Below are positions 47,712-60,244 of a stretch of DNA of 64,000 nucleotides, piece after piece. How positions within the stretch are numbered: the first letter of the stretch is position 1; every line of letters begins with the position of its first letter. The position numbers and the translations under genes are program-made. Location of the stretch: positions 109,093,388 to 109,157,387 of the forward strand of contig OY829326.1 of assembly GCA_963691655.1 (NCBI GenBank), given 5' to 3'. Source of the DNA: Toxonevra muliebris (lineage: Eukaryota > Arthropoda > Insecta > Diptera > Pallopteridae). The notes under the pieces were generated by a model that was not told where the DNA came from, searched no databases, and saw only the letters and a list, made by a program, of their open reading frames with translations.

Positions 47712-49317
47712 GATTAATTCTAGAACAAAAATTGCAACTCTGTACCGGTAATGTCGATGACAATTGTAGACGAACTCTTTTTTGTGTGCGACATCTTCAT
47801 GTAATTCCTTGGACATTTGCGCCATCTGTATGTGAAATGTATAACTGTCATTAACTTTAAGATGGCGGCGCTACACATTATTCATTCTGCCATAGGCGTA
47901 AAACTATTTATGAATCGTTTTTACATAGTTTGCTCGTGAATTCAGTTACGGAATATTGATATTTAGCCCCTCATGCACATTGCTCGACAAAATTATATCG
48001 CATTGCAAACTTACGCGATGACGTCACATCCGGTTGGTTTTACTCTAGGACAAGAGAAAAGAAGTTTCACTTCAAAAGTTTGTAATTTTTTGGATTGAAC
48101 TGACTATAATTACAGACATGCATGAGGGGACATGCATGTATGCCTTTAGAACATTTTTAAGGAATCTTCTATTTCTTTTTGGAATCTGTCTTAATATCAT
48201 GTACTAGTTTTAAGTACATGTAAAGCTGAAAAATAAATTAACTTACTTTAGGTTCATGATCTTTCTCTAGAGTACAGGTTCTAACGAAAAACAAAATTAT
48301 TTTTTGCTATTTTACATAAAGTAAAATATTCAATTACAAATTTAATATTATTATGTTCCCTCATAACTATACTAAAAATACAAAAATGTTTTAGCACAAA
48401 TTTACAATCGCACGTGCTGCCATAATTTATTTGACGTAGTAGACTAAGTAACAACAAACAATTTAAAAAACAACTATGCCGCGCCATGGCATGTGTGTGG
48501 CTGGATTGTTTTCCTGCGAGAGGAGATTTTGCTACAACTATGAGCACATGTACCACAACAGTCGCTTTTTTTGTTTCCAAGCTGCAAACATGTGTAAAAT
48601 AATTTATGCTCAAACCTTGACATTCGAAAAAGCAAAGTCAAAACCTAAAATCATTAAAGCGTAAGTACTTTGTATTATAACATTAGATGCCATGCCATGA
48701 TGCTTGTATGTATGTAGTTGTTGTTCACTTTGTTGAACGACGACCGACAACAGCGATGATGGCATTTATAAAATCTTGACATCTTTGTTAGCTCAACTCA
48801 AAGACAAATTTAAAGGCAAAATGAAAAAAAAAAAATTATATTTGTCAGTTTGCGATAACATTATTCGTAATCTTAGCCTAAAATAGTCTTAGGATATATA
48901 TATTTTACATGTAAGTTTGTTTGAATATAGTAAGAAAGAAAGAAATTTGTTTGAAAACAAGAAATCCAAGGGCCACAGTCATTTTTCTTAGAATTCCACA
49001 GTAGCGCGAATTGTCTATAAATGTAGCGAAAATCAAAAAAAGCTAAAATCTTAGAATTCTCAATTAAGGCGATATACACTTTTTCAGAGGTTTCAAAAAA
49101 TTAAATGAATTTCTATAAACTAAATATACTAAATGTAAAAATGAGTTAGGAATGAAAATAAATTTATTCCAAAAACATTTTTCTTTTATTTAAAATTATT
49201 TCAAAACTAATTTTTATACATTTTTTATGGTTAGTTATTTAATTATTCTTTTTATTTTCAATATTACAAAACAAACAAAAAAATGTATTTACAGTTTCAT
49301 AAAATTTATATTTTATA
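47712..49317. other. Intergenic DNA, nothing firmly recognised
   Basis: The only notable item is a small Cys-rich ORF at 48476-48664 that runs into GTAAGT; it is not enough to call an exon. The rest is AT-rich. Confidence 0.4.
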
Positions 49318-49319
49318 TA

Positions 49320-50610
49320 TTGGGAGTATGAATGCATAAACTCGTAATTGTGACTAACTTCATATCTATCAAACGCGCCATTTTTTTGACATTGACAGCT
49401 ATTCTATCTCGAAGAGCGCCAAAAATACTATAAGAATTGATCTGTCAAATAATTTTCATAATTTTACAAAAGTATTTTACTATAGCTGAAAATGTCGAAT
49501 TTCGAGCCAACAAAACAACATTTGCGGGAAGTTTTAATTTGCTTCTTCCATTTAAAGAAAAACGCAACTGAAGCACATCGTTTACTCACTGAAGCTTATC
49601 CTGACTGTGCTATAGACGTTAGAATGTGTCAGGTGTGGTATGCCCGTTTCAAAAGTGGTGATTTTGATGTTGAAGACAGGGAACGTTCAGGCGGCCCGAA
49701 AAAGTTCGAAGATGAAGAATTGAAGGCATTACTCGAAGAAGATTCATGTCAAACGCAACAAGAGCTTGCAGAATCTTTGGGAGTTGATCAATCAACCATT
49801 TCTAAACAATTAAAAGCATTGCGAATGATTCAAAAGCAAGGAAATTGGGGGCCGTACGAATTGAAGCCGAGAGACGTCGAACGACGATTTTTCACATATA
49901 AACTGGTGATTGAACGACAGAAAAGAAAGGGTTTTCTGCATCGTATTGTGACTGGCGATGAAAAGTGGATACGTTACGATAACCCAAAGCGTAAAAAATC
50001 ATGGGGACCGCCCGGACATGCATCAACATCAACGGCAAAGCCGAACATCCATGGATCCAAGCTCATGCTGTGTATTTGGTGGGATATGAAAGGTGTCGTG
50101 TATTATGAGCTGTTAAAACCGAATGAAACGATCACTGGTGACCGCTACCGACTACAATTGATGCGTTTGAGCCGAGCATTAAAGGATAAGAGGCCAGAAT
50201 ATGAGAATAGACACGACGAAGTTATTCTTCAGCACGACAATGCTCGGCCGCATGTTGCAAGGCAAGTAAAAACATACTTGGAAACGCTGAAATGGGAAAT
50301 GTTATCCCACCCGCCGTATTCTCTAGACATTGCTCCTTCTGATTACTACTTGCTCCGATCGATGGCACATGGCCTGGCTTCCGTTCCGTTCACTTCCGTT
50401 CTTTCGAAGAACTCAAGAAATGGGTCGATTCGTGGATAGCCTTAAAAGATGAGGAGTTCTTTCGACGCGGAATCCGTTTGCTACCAGAAAGATGGGAAAA
50501 AGTTGTGGCTAACGATGGACAATACTTTAAAGAATAAATTTATAATCACTTTTGCACAATAAATGTCCAAATTACGAAAAAAATACGAGTTTATACATTC
50601 ATACTCCCAA
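49320..50610 (+). mobile_element. mariner element copy 2, full length (1,291 bp)
   Basis: Both terminal inverted repeats are present: TTGGGAGTATGAATGCATAA at the left and its near-complement TTATACATTCATACTCCCAA at the right. The element is flanked by the TA duplication (49318-49319 and 50611-50612). Its length is normal for mariner. It shares all but its left end with the copy at 22.3 kb. Confidence 0.95.
49492..50439 (+). pseudogene. mariner transposase, nearly intact, C-terminal frameshift (copy 2)
   Basis: Starts MSNFEPTKQHLREVL and stays open for 315 residues. The DD34D triad is intact: Asp in VTGDEKW, Asp in QHDNARPH, and 34 residues later Asp in APSDYY. The linker WGPYEL stands for the usual WVPHEL/WVPYEL. 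After MAHGLA (about 50379-50390) a net 5-base insertion containing a TCCGTTCCGTT duplication shifts the frame. The last roughly 40 residues, including the VVANDGQYF end, are replaced. The transposase cuts and pastes DNA at TA; loss of the C-terminus probably inactivates this copy. Confidence 0.93.
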
Positions 50611-50984
50611 TAAGTACATACGACTGTGACAATTCTGTCGTCTGTCTGCCCCATTTTATTACAAGTTCTTTAATATTATAAACGTCTTTATACATGTAAA
50701 GTTTACGTATGTTTTAATAACAATAAAACAAAATAAGGTTTTCATTTCGTTTGCTTGCCTATAAACGATTGTTTAAAACTAAAATAGTTCTATGTCATTG
50801 TATGACATACCATTTGCTCCGCACTCTCCAGCTAACGTCGATTATTACTTATTGCGTGGTTGTTTAATTGTGTCGATACTATTTCTTATTGTATACACAA
50901 TATCATTAGGTCTACATTTTTTATATAGGTATACCTATTTCTTGAGATTTGGTTGTTTCTTCCAAAACTGGTGAAAAATACTTA

Positions 50985-51125
50985 GTCTGCTTTTAGGCGA
51001 GTAAACATGTTTCTGGAAAATGTCAAAAGTGACGGCAAGAGGAGGAAATACCCCTTTAGTCTCACCCCGTCTTCGCACAGATTTTGACGGTCTTCAGAAA
51101 AAAGTTTTCACCTCTAAAAGCAGAC
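50985..51125. mobile_element. MITE with GTCTGCTTTTAG ends and TTA duplication (PIF/Harbinger-like)
   Basis: 141 bp flanked by a perfect TTA on both sides (50982-50984 and 51126-51128). The ends GTCTGCTTTTAGGCGAGTAA and TTTTCACCTCTAAAAGCAGAC are inverted repeats. A 3-bp TWA target is the hallmark of PIF/Harbinger. It shares end consensus with the element at 38758. Confidence 0.82.
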
Positions 51126-51128
51126 TTA

Positions 51129-53472
51129 CGAGGTGTTAACGTATAACCATCGATATATCAAAATGTCTGAGATATTTATTGGGAGGGAGGTGTGATATTC
51201 TGAAACTCCTTGGATCTCCAAGTGAAGAAAAAATTGTTCAAGCTGCTCTTGTACTTCTCTCTTCTTTTGTTTTGCAAGGAGGAAGAAAGAGAAGAGTTTA
51301 TAGTTTTGAGTGTGAAAAAAACTATAAAAGTTATCAAAAATATGAAAATATTTAATAGTTTAGTCTAACATCAAATTTGGCAAAAAATTTTTTTTTTGTT
51401 AGCATTCTCGTCACACTGTGCATTCTTCTATAGATTTTACTACAACATTTATGATATCCTTGATTGTTTGGATTGCTTGCTTCGACTTGGGCATATAATT
51501 TTTTTTGTTTTTTTTACTTTATCGTTTGTTAGAATGTGCTGCCAAGACAAACAAATAAGAACAATTCAGCAGAAAAAAAAAAGAAGTTTTATACTTACTG
51601 TTGTTGTTGCTAATATTGCCACTATTGATGTTGTTGTTGATGTTTGAAGGAGCGAGAGAAATGGGAAAAAATTTTGTCGCCATCAGCATGATTCACTTGT
51701 TTTCTTATGGGTGGGGTGGCTGTTGTTGTTTTTGTGTTGAGAGTGTGTTTGCATGCTACTTTTTTGTTTGTCGCGCGCAATGGCAACACCATTCACAAAG
51801 TCTGAAGTATTCATAAAGATTTATGAGTTGTTGTTATTGTTTAATTAAAATGAAGTGGCATGCATTTTGTAGAAAATAATTTGTTTATGTATGTGTGCGT
51901 GTGCAAGAACAAAAAATGCTGATAATATTTGTGAATATGTAGGTGTATGAAGTGAGTATGTAAGTGTAACTGTATGCTGTTGTTGCTTAGCAAGAGCGTT
52001 TAAGTGGTGTGAGAAGAGTAGAAAATAGCAGATAGTAGAGAATAGACAAATTTGCTTTGATGAGATTTTGTGCAAATTAAGATGTCAAGTGTTAATGAGA
52101 AAAATCAACAAGAATAAAAACAACAAAAAATAGCAACTACAACAGAAATTATCAAATGCATGAATGCGCTCCGTATTAATTGATAATTTGTGTTGATGTT
52201 GTTGTTTTTCTTGGTGTATACCAATGACGTAGGTCTGTGTTTGAGTAAAGGAGCTGGGGGTAGAGGCGTTGAAGGTGCTGTTGCTGTACTGAGCTGTTAA
52301 TAGCGTGGGTAGTAAAATGAAATTTATGAGGTAATCAGCTTAAAAAATGGTATAATTTCCATTTCCATTTCATGTTTTATTGTATTTTTTTTCTTGTTTG
52401 GTTCGTTATTTAGTTTGGTTTTCTTTCAATATATAATTCTTACAATTAGTTTATTTGCTAGTCAACAGCAGTAGTAGCCATTTTGACTTGCAGGTACCTT
52501 GTACATTATACCTCATACCTGCTCGTGTATGTGAACGAGGTCAATGATTGTTTACACTTTCGCCCTCCCTGCTTTATATTTATATTGCTTTACACTGCTC
52601 TGCCAACGCAACAGCAGCAGTACCAACAACAATAACAACAAAAATCATTAATGAGCAAATGAAACAATTGCACGCAATACCAAAAGTGATTTTTTTTCGC
52701 TTTTTTTTGTTATTTATTTATTTATTCTTTTTTTTTTTATTTGTTGATTTATTTTTTTTTGCGCTTTGCCTTTTGAAAATTATAAATTTTTCCTACAATT
52801 GTTTAAAATTAATTTTAGCGCGTTTTATAACAAAAAGTAAAAATTTACATAAATATACATAAAAATATCTATGTGCAAATGTGTGTGTATATATTAGAAT
52901 TAAATTATTTTTAAATTTAAGCCAAAAACTAGAGGAAACCAAAAGCAAAATAGCGCCTTCAAAGTGATTAATTTCGTACGCCACAAATAATTTGCTGCTT
53001 CTGGGAATTGTTTACATTGAAGACACATAAAGTCGGATACAATCTCGTAAGTTATTTAGTGTATAGATTTGCAATGTAAACATCAACGAATTTGTGTGCA
53101 ATTGCAATAATTTTTCAAACAGTTTTATTTCGTTTTGAAATTCATTTCCAAATTTTAAAAACCACTTGATTTAATCGTTTTTCACACAAACGCATATACA
53201 AAGGCATGCACACTTTGTTTTGGTGCATTCTCTTTTCATCACAAATCATTACCAGAATCAAGTGAGTCTATAAATTGTGTAGAAATAAACATTAGGGGAT
53301 TCTATTGAATTCCAGTTATCTATCAATAGTTTTATTGATACAAATTGAAAAAATTTCTTGGATTTACAGAGATCAAGGTTATTGTTGAGCAATATCATCA
53401 TATTAGTGCGTATGTGTGTAGGCTTTGCTTTAGTTTTTCACGCTCTCTTTCTCTTTCTAAAGTGTATCAGCT
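51129..53472. other. Intergenic DNA with simple repeats
   Basis: GTT-rich patches near 51600-51650 and T runs near 52688-52765. No gene found; ORFs overlap these repeats. Confidence 0.45.
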
Positions 53473-53473
53473 A

Positions 53474-53633
53474 AGGCTCAATTATGCATAAGTAACTGAA
53501 CGGAACGTAATGTTGCCAGCTGCCGTGTAAGTGATTGCCAAAATCGTAATGCAACGTAACGTTCTAACTTCGATAGAACGTTCCGTTACGTAACGTTCCG
53601 TTGCTTATGCATAATTGAGCCTTTAGTGACGTC
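53474..53633. mobile_element. MITE with AGGCTCAATTATGCATAAG ends (160 bp)
   Basis: The left end AGGCTCAATTATGCATAAG (53474-53492) and its exact complement at the right (53614-53632) are followed inwards by CGGAACGT/ACGTTCCG blocks. Internal CGTAACGTT repeats make it largely self-complementary. Probable TA duplication. No ORF. Confidence 0.8.
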
Positions 53634-53635
53634 GT

Positions 53636-54613
53636 TTTTTATGATGCTTTTAATTGAGCTGATCAAAGCTATAGTTCTCAGAAAGATGAGCATAGATGTG
53701 AGGGCTTTAATAATTTTTATATCTGTGGTAGTGTGGAAAGAATCCATGGTATTAACGAATTATAAATTATAATAGCTGTTCATGGAACGAACTGGAGTTG
53801 TTGTATAAATTGGTACTGAAACTAATGGCTCATTTTTTGGTAGATACCCTTGACAAAAATAACAAGTTATATCAATATAATTCAGTGATTGACACAACTC
53901 TAAATCTTACTTGTTCAACTGATCCACTTGTTCAACTGGTTCCATCTTATTTTTCAATTCCTAAAATCAAATTTTTAAGTTTCTTAGCAAAAAGGCAAAG
54001 AAAAGAGACATAGAGCTTTCTACTTCTTCTCACATAACATCACTCAACAAAATTTATTTAAAAAATTGTCAAATAAAAAAGAGAGACACTAACACACGCA
54101 ACCCAATGCTCATCTCTCAATTGCAAGCATTTTGTTGTTGTTATTATATTCACACACGACCTGGTACTTAGTTGAATAGATAAATCACATTTTTGCGCTC
54201 TTTAAATAAGCACAAACCCAGTTGCACAATTAGTGCATACTCTTCAAAAGAGCAACGATTTCAATGCTCCAAAAGAAGCAATAAACGAGACTTCAATACG
54301 TTCGTTCTCTTTTCGAACCTGAGGTACAGAACAAAACAGAAAGTGTTGACTTTTACAAAAACAATACAACTAGTAATAATAGTAAATTTATCTTGATGCC
54401 ATATGCAATGGGGCTTTTGGAAGCCAAAACGAGTACACCATGTCCTAGGACATGCAACGTAAAAAACGAATATAAAATGCAAGGGCTTCGTAGCAATAGG
54501 GAGCAATTCTTGGCTCGCTTTGATGATTCAGTGAAGAACGGAATGTGAAGCTAAAGCGTGAAAAGTAAAATGTATATATTTTTTTAGGTAATGTATAACA
54601 GGCTTAAGGAACG
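53636..54613. other. Intergenic DNA, nothing recognised
   Basis: No gene or repeat that I can name. Short ORFs at 53798 and 54193 lack motifs. Confidence 0.4.
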
Positions 54614-54615
54614 TA

Positions 54616-56258
54616 CAGTGTCGAACAAAACTAAAGAACGAACTCTTCCTTGTCAACATTTAGTTCAATAAAATTTCAAAATATGAAAGAATGAACATAT
54701 TTTGTTTTGTTTTATAAACTTAGTATAACTATGCACTTGTTGAAATAAAATAACATTAAAAACTGGGTAATGTTTTTCTTTTTTTTACTAACATTGCGCA
54801 ATATGCCTAAACCTGCCGCGACAAAACTAACGCACATAATCTTTTTCGCTTTCAATTACAATCAATTGTTAAAAATAAACAACATCAACCATCTTTAAAC
54901 TAGAAACCCGTTATTTTGGAAAACAAAAAGCAAGCTATAAAAAAATTGGAAGCGTATTTAAGTTGTTGGTTATCATTCACCGTCACCGTTCGCATTTCAA
55001 AATTTCGCTTCCCAAAATTGCTGGAAATAAATATTCTGCACAATTTAGAGAAAATATTCTAAGTGAATTTAATAAAGCTGAATCAGTGATATGCATTGTA
55101 AAAAATTTTGTATTCGCCATTACGTTAATTCTCGAGCTATAAGCAATTTTCGCGCTTCCCATTTTTTAAATACTACATATGGAGGCGGCAGTCCGCGGGG
55201 CACAACCAAACTTGAGGATCAGGCCATCGTTCGGTTAATAAAAAAGATCCTTTTATATCTTGGAAATAAATTGCGTTCAAACATTTCATACAGGTTTATT
55301 CAACGACGAGCTGTGGAGGGTGGCTTAGCAACATATCAAAGCGCAAAAAAGCCATTTATTTCTCGAAAGAATCAACAGGCAAGGCTCGAATTTGTAGGCG
55401 CGCACTTTAGCTGGCCTACTGCCAAATGAAAGACCGTGCTTTTTACTAATGAATCTATATTTAACATGAAAGGTTGCAAAGGATTAAAGCTAGTATGCAG
55501 ACCAAAAGGGCAACGATGAAATCCGCGTTATTTTAAAAGGACCGTATAATACGGGGGAGGCAACGTAGTGCTCTGCTGACTTTTTTCGGCCATGGAATCG
55601 GTTTAATTCATAAAATGGGAGGTATAATGAACCGTTTGATGTGCAAAGATATTCCCCAGAATGCTATGTTACCTTATACTGAGGAAGATCTGCTGTTAAA
55701 GCAACTCTACCAGCACGATGACGATCCCAGCACGGTGTGTAAAAGTGTGGTTTGTTGTCAGTAAGATCAGTATTTTATAGTTGCCCACCCATTCACTCAA
55801 TCTCAATCCCAAAAAATGTGTAGGAAATTATAGATCGTAAAATTCAGCGCATAAAGGATAAAAACAAGGATTTTATTTCTATTTCTGTGCAATCGGAGAT
55901 TGTATAGAATAACATTTCTGTGGACGTTTTGAGCAATTTTATTGAGTCCATGCTACGTAAATGTGCAACAGCTCTGAAAATAATGGATACGCTACAAAAT
56001 AGTAGAGAAATCGAACTTTTCTATTAATATATTCCATACGTGTTTTAGTTTTGTCGCGCCAGTTTTATGCATTTTGTTACATTAGAGTTAATATTTTTAT
56101 TTTATGTTATAAATAATATTATATTTCTTATATTTTATTATAATGAGTATATATTCTTACTACATTCATAAAAAAAAATTTCAATCCAAGCATGTTTCAC
56201 AAATACTGAACAAAATGCAAACAAGGAAAAATCTGTGCTTTAGTTTTTTCTGACACTG
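54616..56258 (+). mobile_element. Tc1-like element with IR/DR-type ends (1,643 bp)
   Basis: Flanked by TA (54614-54615 and 56259-56260). The outer ends are CAGTGTCGAACAAAACTAAA and, complementary on the right, CAGTGTCAGAAAAAACTAAA. A second, inner motif CGCGACAAAACTAA lies about 200 bp inside each end (54817-54830, and complement about 56045-56058). Outer and inner motifs share ACAAAACTAA. This matches the IR/DR arrangement, with two transposase binding sites per end, of several Tc1-family elements. The body carries a decayed transposase. Confidence 0.88.
55091..56030 (+). pseudogene. Tc1-like transposase, decayed
   Basis: Open in part: HFLNTTYGGGSPRG (GRPR-like AT-hook/linker), then EDQAIVRLIKK, IQRRAVEGGLATYQSAKKPF and KNQQARLEFVGAHFSW, the double helix-turn-helix part of Tc1 transposases. 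It continues past stops with VLFTNESIFNMKG (normally VLFSDES, so the first catalytic Asp is Asn), RPKGQR, NPRYF and YGGGNVVL. At least four stops and later deletions remove the DDE core. DNA binding might be traceable, catalysis is not. Confidence 0.85.
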
Positions 56259-56260
56259 TA

Positions 56261-58555
56261 TATATGTAGTTATCACAACAACAGTGTATACAGGGACGGG
56301 CAATTATGACTGTAATATACGTTTCTTAAGTCTGTTACACACTACCTAAATTAACTAGAAACATGGAACAGTAGTCAAGACTTTGAAAAATTAACGCTTA
56401 GATTTAATTTTCATAGTATACATTTTCATTGTAATCAAACACAATGTGAAGTTGTCGCTGTCGCTGTCGCTGAAGATGAAGCGCCAAATAAGAACTCTTC
56501 AACTTTGTCGCGCTTCAACCATAACAATTGATTGTCAAAATAAAAAAGTAGAGGAATGCCCTGAATTATTTACAGAACTTGTAAAAAAATTTGATTGCAA
56601 AAATGTGGAGAAAAATATGATTGTGTGTGTTTCCAATTGAAATAAACATGAGCTTCAGAGGTGCACATTCTGTTCACATTTTTCTTTGCCGCGCTTCATT
56701 GTTTGCTACGCGTACTTCACGCTTCACATACTGTTCCAGGCTTTACTTTTACGATCATCCAAAGTTCAACTGGGAGGAAAATGTACTCTCATATGAACTT
56801 ATAACTTAAACTTTGTTTATATAATAGCAAATTTAATAATGATTAGATATTTTATAAGTTTATACGCACTTGATATCAAAGTTCAAAATTCATTTCGGTA
56901 CAAAACTTGACACATGTAAAATTAAAATTTTTAACAGCAGTTACAATTTTTTCAATTTTATTATCAGAAGGAAAGACAAATGTTTTTGTTTCTTTTTCTT
57001 TATCCTATTTTACAAAAAATATATTAACTTGTGTATAGTGTGTATTTGCTGTATATAAGTAGAGGAGAGTGAGTAGTGTGAAGAGAAAAGGGTCACTGGA
57101 AAACTTTGTTGGGAAGTTCAAAATTGTCATTTACCAAAGCCACCAGTGATGCATATCTGACAACACTATAGCAGTATGAAACAGCAGTCAGCAACCAGAA
57201 ACAAAAAACATCAACAACAGCAGACAAAAAGTGTTGACATTTAAGACACACGAGGTGACAGTTGGGTGCTGAAAAAATATTTTTATATTTACATGTATGT
57301 ATGTATGTATATGTGCGTTATGTCCGAATATATACAGCTGTAGATGTGTAGAAAAATGTAAATGACACACAAGTTAAAGTTTAAATAGCATTAATTTAAA
57401 ATAAAATTAATTTGATGCTAGTTGAAAAAAAATTGTTTTTTTTTTTAATAATTTATATTTTCAAACGCTTACTTAATTATGGACAAATTTGATTAAAATA
57501 TGACAAAAAAAAAAAAAAAAAAACTTTTTGCAAATTTTCCAATTTTCATAAAGTTTATTTTGTATACGTGCTCAATTATAAATGATTATGTGTTAGTATG
57601 TGTAAGTGTGTGTGTGTGACTGTGTGTGCGTGTTTCTATATAATATTTGTTCTACATGCGAGATTTAAAATTTGCTTTTTTTTTGTTTACTTTTTACTAT
57701 GGAAAGTAGTTTACCTATGTGTAGCACAAATTGCTGTTTAGTTTATTTTATGCATAATTTTGTGTAAAATTTATTCAAATTGTAAACATATTTTTTTTTC
57801 ACATATTTAACTTATTAAATAGAGCAGTAATTCCAGTTGCCAAAATGTGTGTATTGCAGTATTGAAGTGTTTCATTAAAAAGTACATTTGGTTTATGGTA
57901 AGCATTAAAATTTTGCTTCGCCATGAGAACTACAAAAAATGAATATATATAAAATGTTTTTCCATTGCCAGGAAAATCTGCTTAAAAAATATGTTTGAAG
58001 GATTTCCCTTCTATAGCAAAGAAGAAAAAAAAATTTAAATGGGATGTGCAGTTCAGTTTGGGTGTATGCATTTTTTACTTCAAAGTGTTTTCAGTTCCCT
58101 TTTTTTTATGAAGTGTTTGTGTATTGCTTTAACTTTATAAACGAATAAATAAAAAATCGTTCAAAGCAGAGATTACATTAATGTATTCCCATTTTGGACA
58201 AGGAGTGATATGGTTTTAAATTTGGACAAGTATGGCAGATATTTTTTGTTTGTGAAATGCGAATGCTACTCAATTGTAAATGAAATGAGAAACTTACTAG
58301 GAACTCAATTTAAATTTATATAATTCTATTTAATTTTAAATAATTCGAAATTAAGATGGCAAGTAGAACTAAAAGAATTTATAAAATAGAAGAGAGTTAT
58401 TGAACATATGCCAGACGACGAAGAGTAGTTTGGAAAATTATCTAACGAAAGAGGCATAGAGCCTATTTATATGCATTCTTTATAGTTCACTATATAACCA
58501 AAGTACAATGGTTCGACTAGAGCAAGCTATGCAGCTGGAAAAAAGTAGTTTTCTA
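56261..58555. other. Intergenic DNA, no gene seen
   Basis: AT-rich, with ATGT repeats near 57293-57310, an A run at 57507-57523 and a TG patch near 57607-57630. ORFs 56446-56640 and 56621-56809 have no recognisable content. Confidence 0.45.
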
Positions 58556-58599
58556 ATATCTAGAAAATTTTAAATGAAAAATACAAGTACATAATACCC

Positions 58600-58875
58600 C
58601 CTGATTTATATTTCAACAATCGTTGTCCACAAATACTTTTCAATAACTTAAGGTACAAATCAAGTGGCGTAGCGCCATCCTGCTGAAAATAAATTGTCTT
58701 CACATCCAAAGTATTCACTTTAGGCCACAAAAAGTAAGCCAACATTGCTCGATAATGCTATCCATTAAAAAAAAATACGGGCCAATGACGCCACCCGCCT
58801 AAAAACTACACCAAACTGTCACTCGTTCATAACGGATTCGGAAACGTCCGAACAATTTACTTATCTCATATAAAC
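58600..58875 (-). pseudogene. Mariner-like transposase fragment with FQQDGAT motif
   Basis: The minus strand reads RVTVWCSF-like residues near 58835, a GPYFF-like word near 58770, then RAMLAYFLWPKVNTLDVKTI and YFQQDGATP. This order (VTVWC, GPYFF, FLWP, FQQDGAT) is seen in one branch of insect mariner-like transposases; the Asp of QQDGAT is catalytic. The His after GATP and the remainder are lost. Only the middle of the gene survives, with a frameshift. Confidence 0.6.
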
Positions 58876-59399
58876 TGTTGTGGCTTTGCCCAGTTTGACA
58901 CTCTGTTACTTTGACAAACGTTCATTAAGCTTGATAAAATCAGTCAAACTTTTAAAGACAACTATGTAAAATTGAACATCTAGATTTCATTTTATTGTTG
59001 GGAAATGAACTCTTACCTATAAGATTTTCAGTGCCACAGTACTTCCATAAGTCCAACCTTCCCTAGAAATTATAGTATTGAACCTATTTTGGCGTTTGGT
59101 ATTTGATGGTCGCCCAAATGCCTTCTTCGAGTATGCATAAGTACAGGGCATTGTCCTTAGATGTGCTTCGCCGACTCCATATCTTCTATGTATGGCTCAG
59201 GAAGAGCCATCAAAAAGAATTCCCAGTTTTATAAGATGATAGTTTAACCTACAGTGTCCTGTAAGGATTCCTGAAATAATTTTAAGATTATTTTATGCCA
59301 TCTTAATGCATTTCTTAACCCTTAAATTCTACAGGCATGTTATTTTACTTTGTTGTGCATCATAACTGATTAAATAGAAAACGGTAGTTATTATTGTTA

Positions 59400-59690
59400 A
59401 GAAGAGGTTCAGGCGACTCGAAAGTCAGGCCCTCCGTCCTAAAGGATATTTTGTGCTGAAGCCCCCAAATAATCTGCTATCCTAATGAACATCTTTTGTG
59501 GAAGAGGTTTTGATTTCGTTTGTTGATAGGAACGGTTTTCTAAAAATACCTCTTCTTTGAAGAGCCAAGACTGGACATTCACACAGAATGTGAGTTATCG
59601 TCTCATCATCGGTATTTGCAGCGTATATACTATTTAAAAGGTATTGACAACTGCTAACGTACTGCACTTTGGAACTAAACAACAAAATCC
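59400..59690 (-). pseudogene. LINE family B relic, Cys-His end and AAT-type 3' tail
   Basis: The minus strand encodes NTDDETITHILCECPVLALQ, the conserved end of RNase H-type LINE ORF2. After the stop comes a short UTR containing GGAGGGCCTGACTTTCGAGT and ending near AACAATAATAAC. A short A/T triplet tail rather than poly(A) suggests the I group. The UTR matches the tail of SINE B at 21.6 kb. The copy is severely 5'-truncated. Confidence 0.75.
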
Positions 59691-59699
59691 ACTCACTTG

Positions 59700-60240
59700 A
59701 TATTTTTGGTTTCTCATATATTTATTTATGTTACTGCTAGTTTTTTTTTTAAATTAAATATTGTCAGTTTATAAAAGATTAGTTGTTTGTACATGCACTT
59801 AAACTATATGATAATAAATAATTTTTTTCATGTGAATAATACAAACGGAAACTAACCTCGAAATTATGTAACGTGAGTAGCCAATAGAACTATTTTTGAC
59901 TTTATCTTTTATATACTTAGTTGCCCTAATCAATATTTCATTGCTGCTTTATTTTATATATTATTCTGCCGTACATAAACTTCTTTTTAAATTACTTGTA
60001 ATTTCCTGGCTATATAGTCGATTGAAAATAGTAGCGTGAGTGACTGATCACTCATGCCACAACTACTAAGATCCATGCATTAGCAACATTTTATGAGTTT
60101 TTACTTTAAATATACCAGGATTCCACTAACTGGAGCTGAAAAGATGAATTGGTTAAGAAATAAATTGAAAAGACGGGGAAAATACGTTGAATTCAAGATG
60201 AACCATGGCAAGACCAACAAAAAAAAAAAAAAAAAAAAAA
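59700..60240. other. Non-coding spacer
   Basis: AT-rich DNA ending in an A run (60221-60242). Nothing recognised. Confidence 0.4.
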
Positions 60241-60244
60241 AAAC

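Noticed and set aside
48476..48664. 62-codon Cys-rich ORF ending at a GTAAGT donor
   Set aside because: No acceptor-linked neighbour, no recognised domain, and one donor-like word is expected by chance at this scale.
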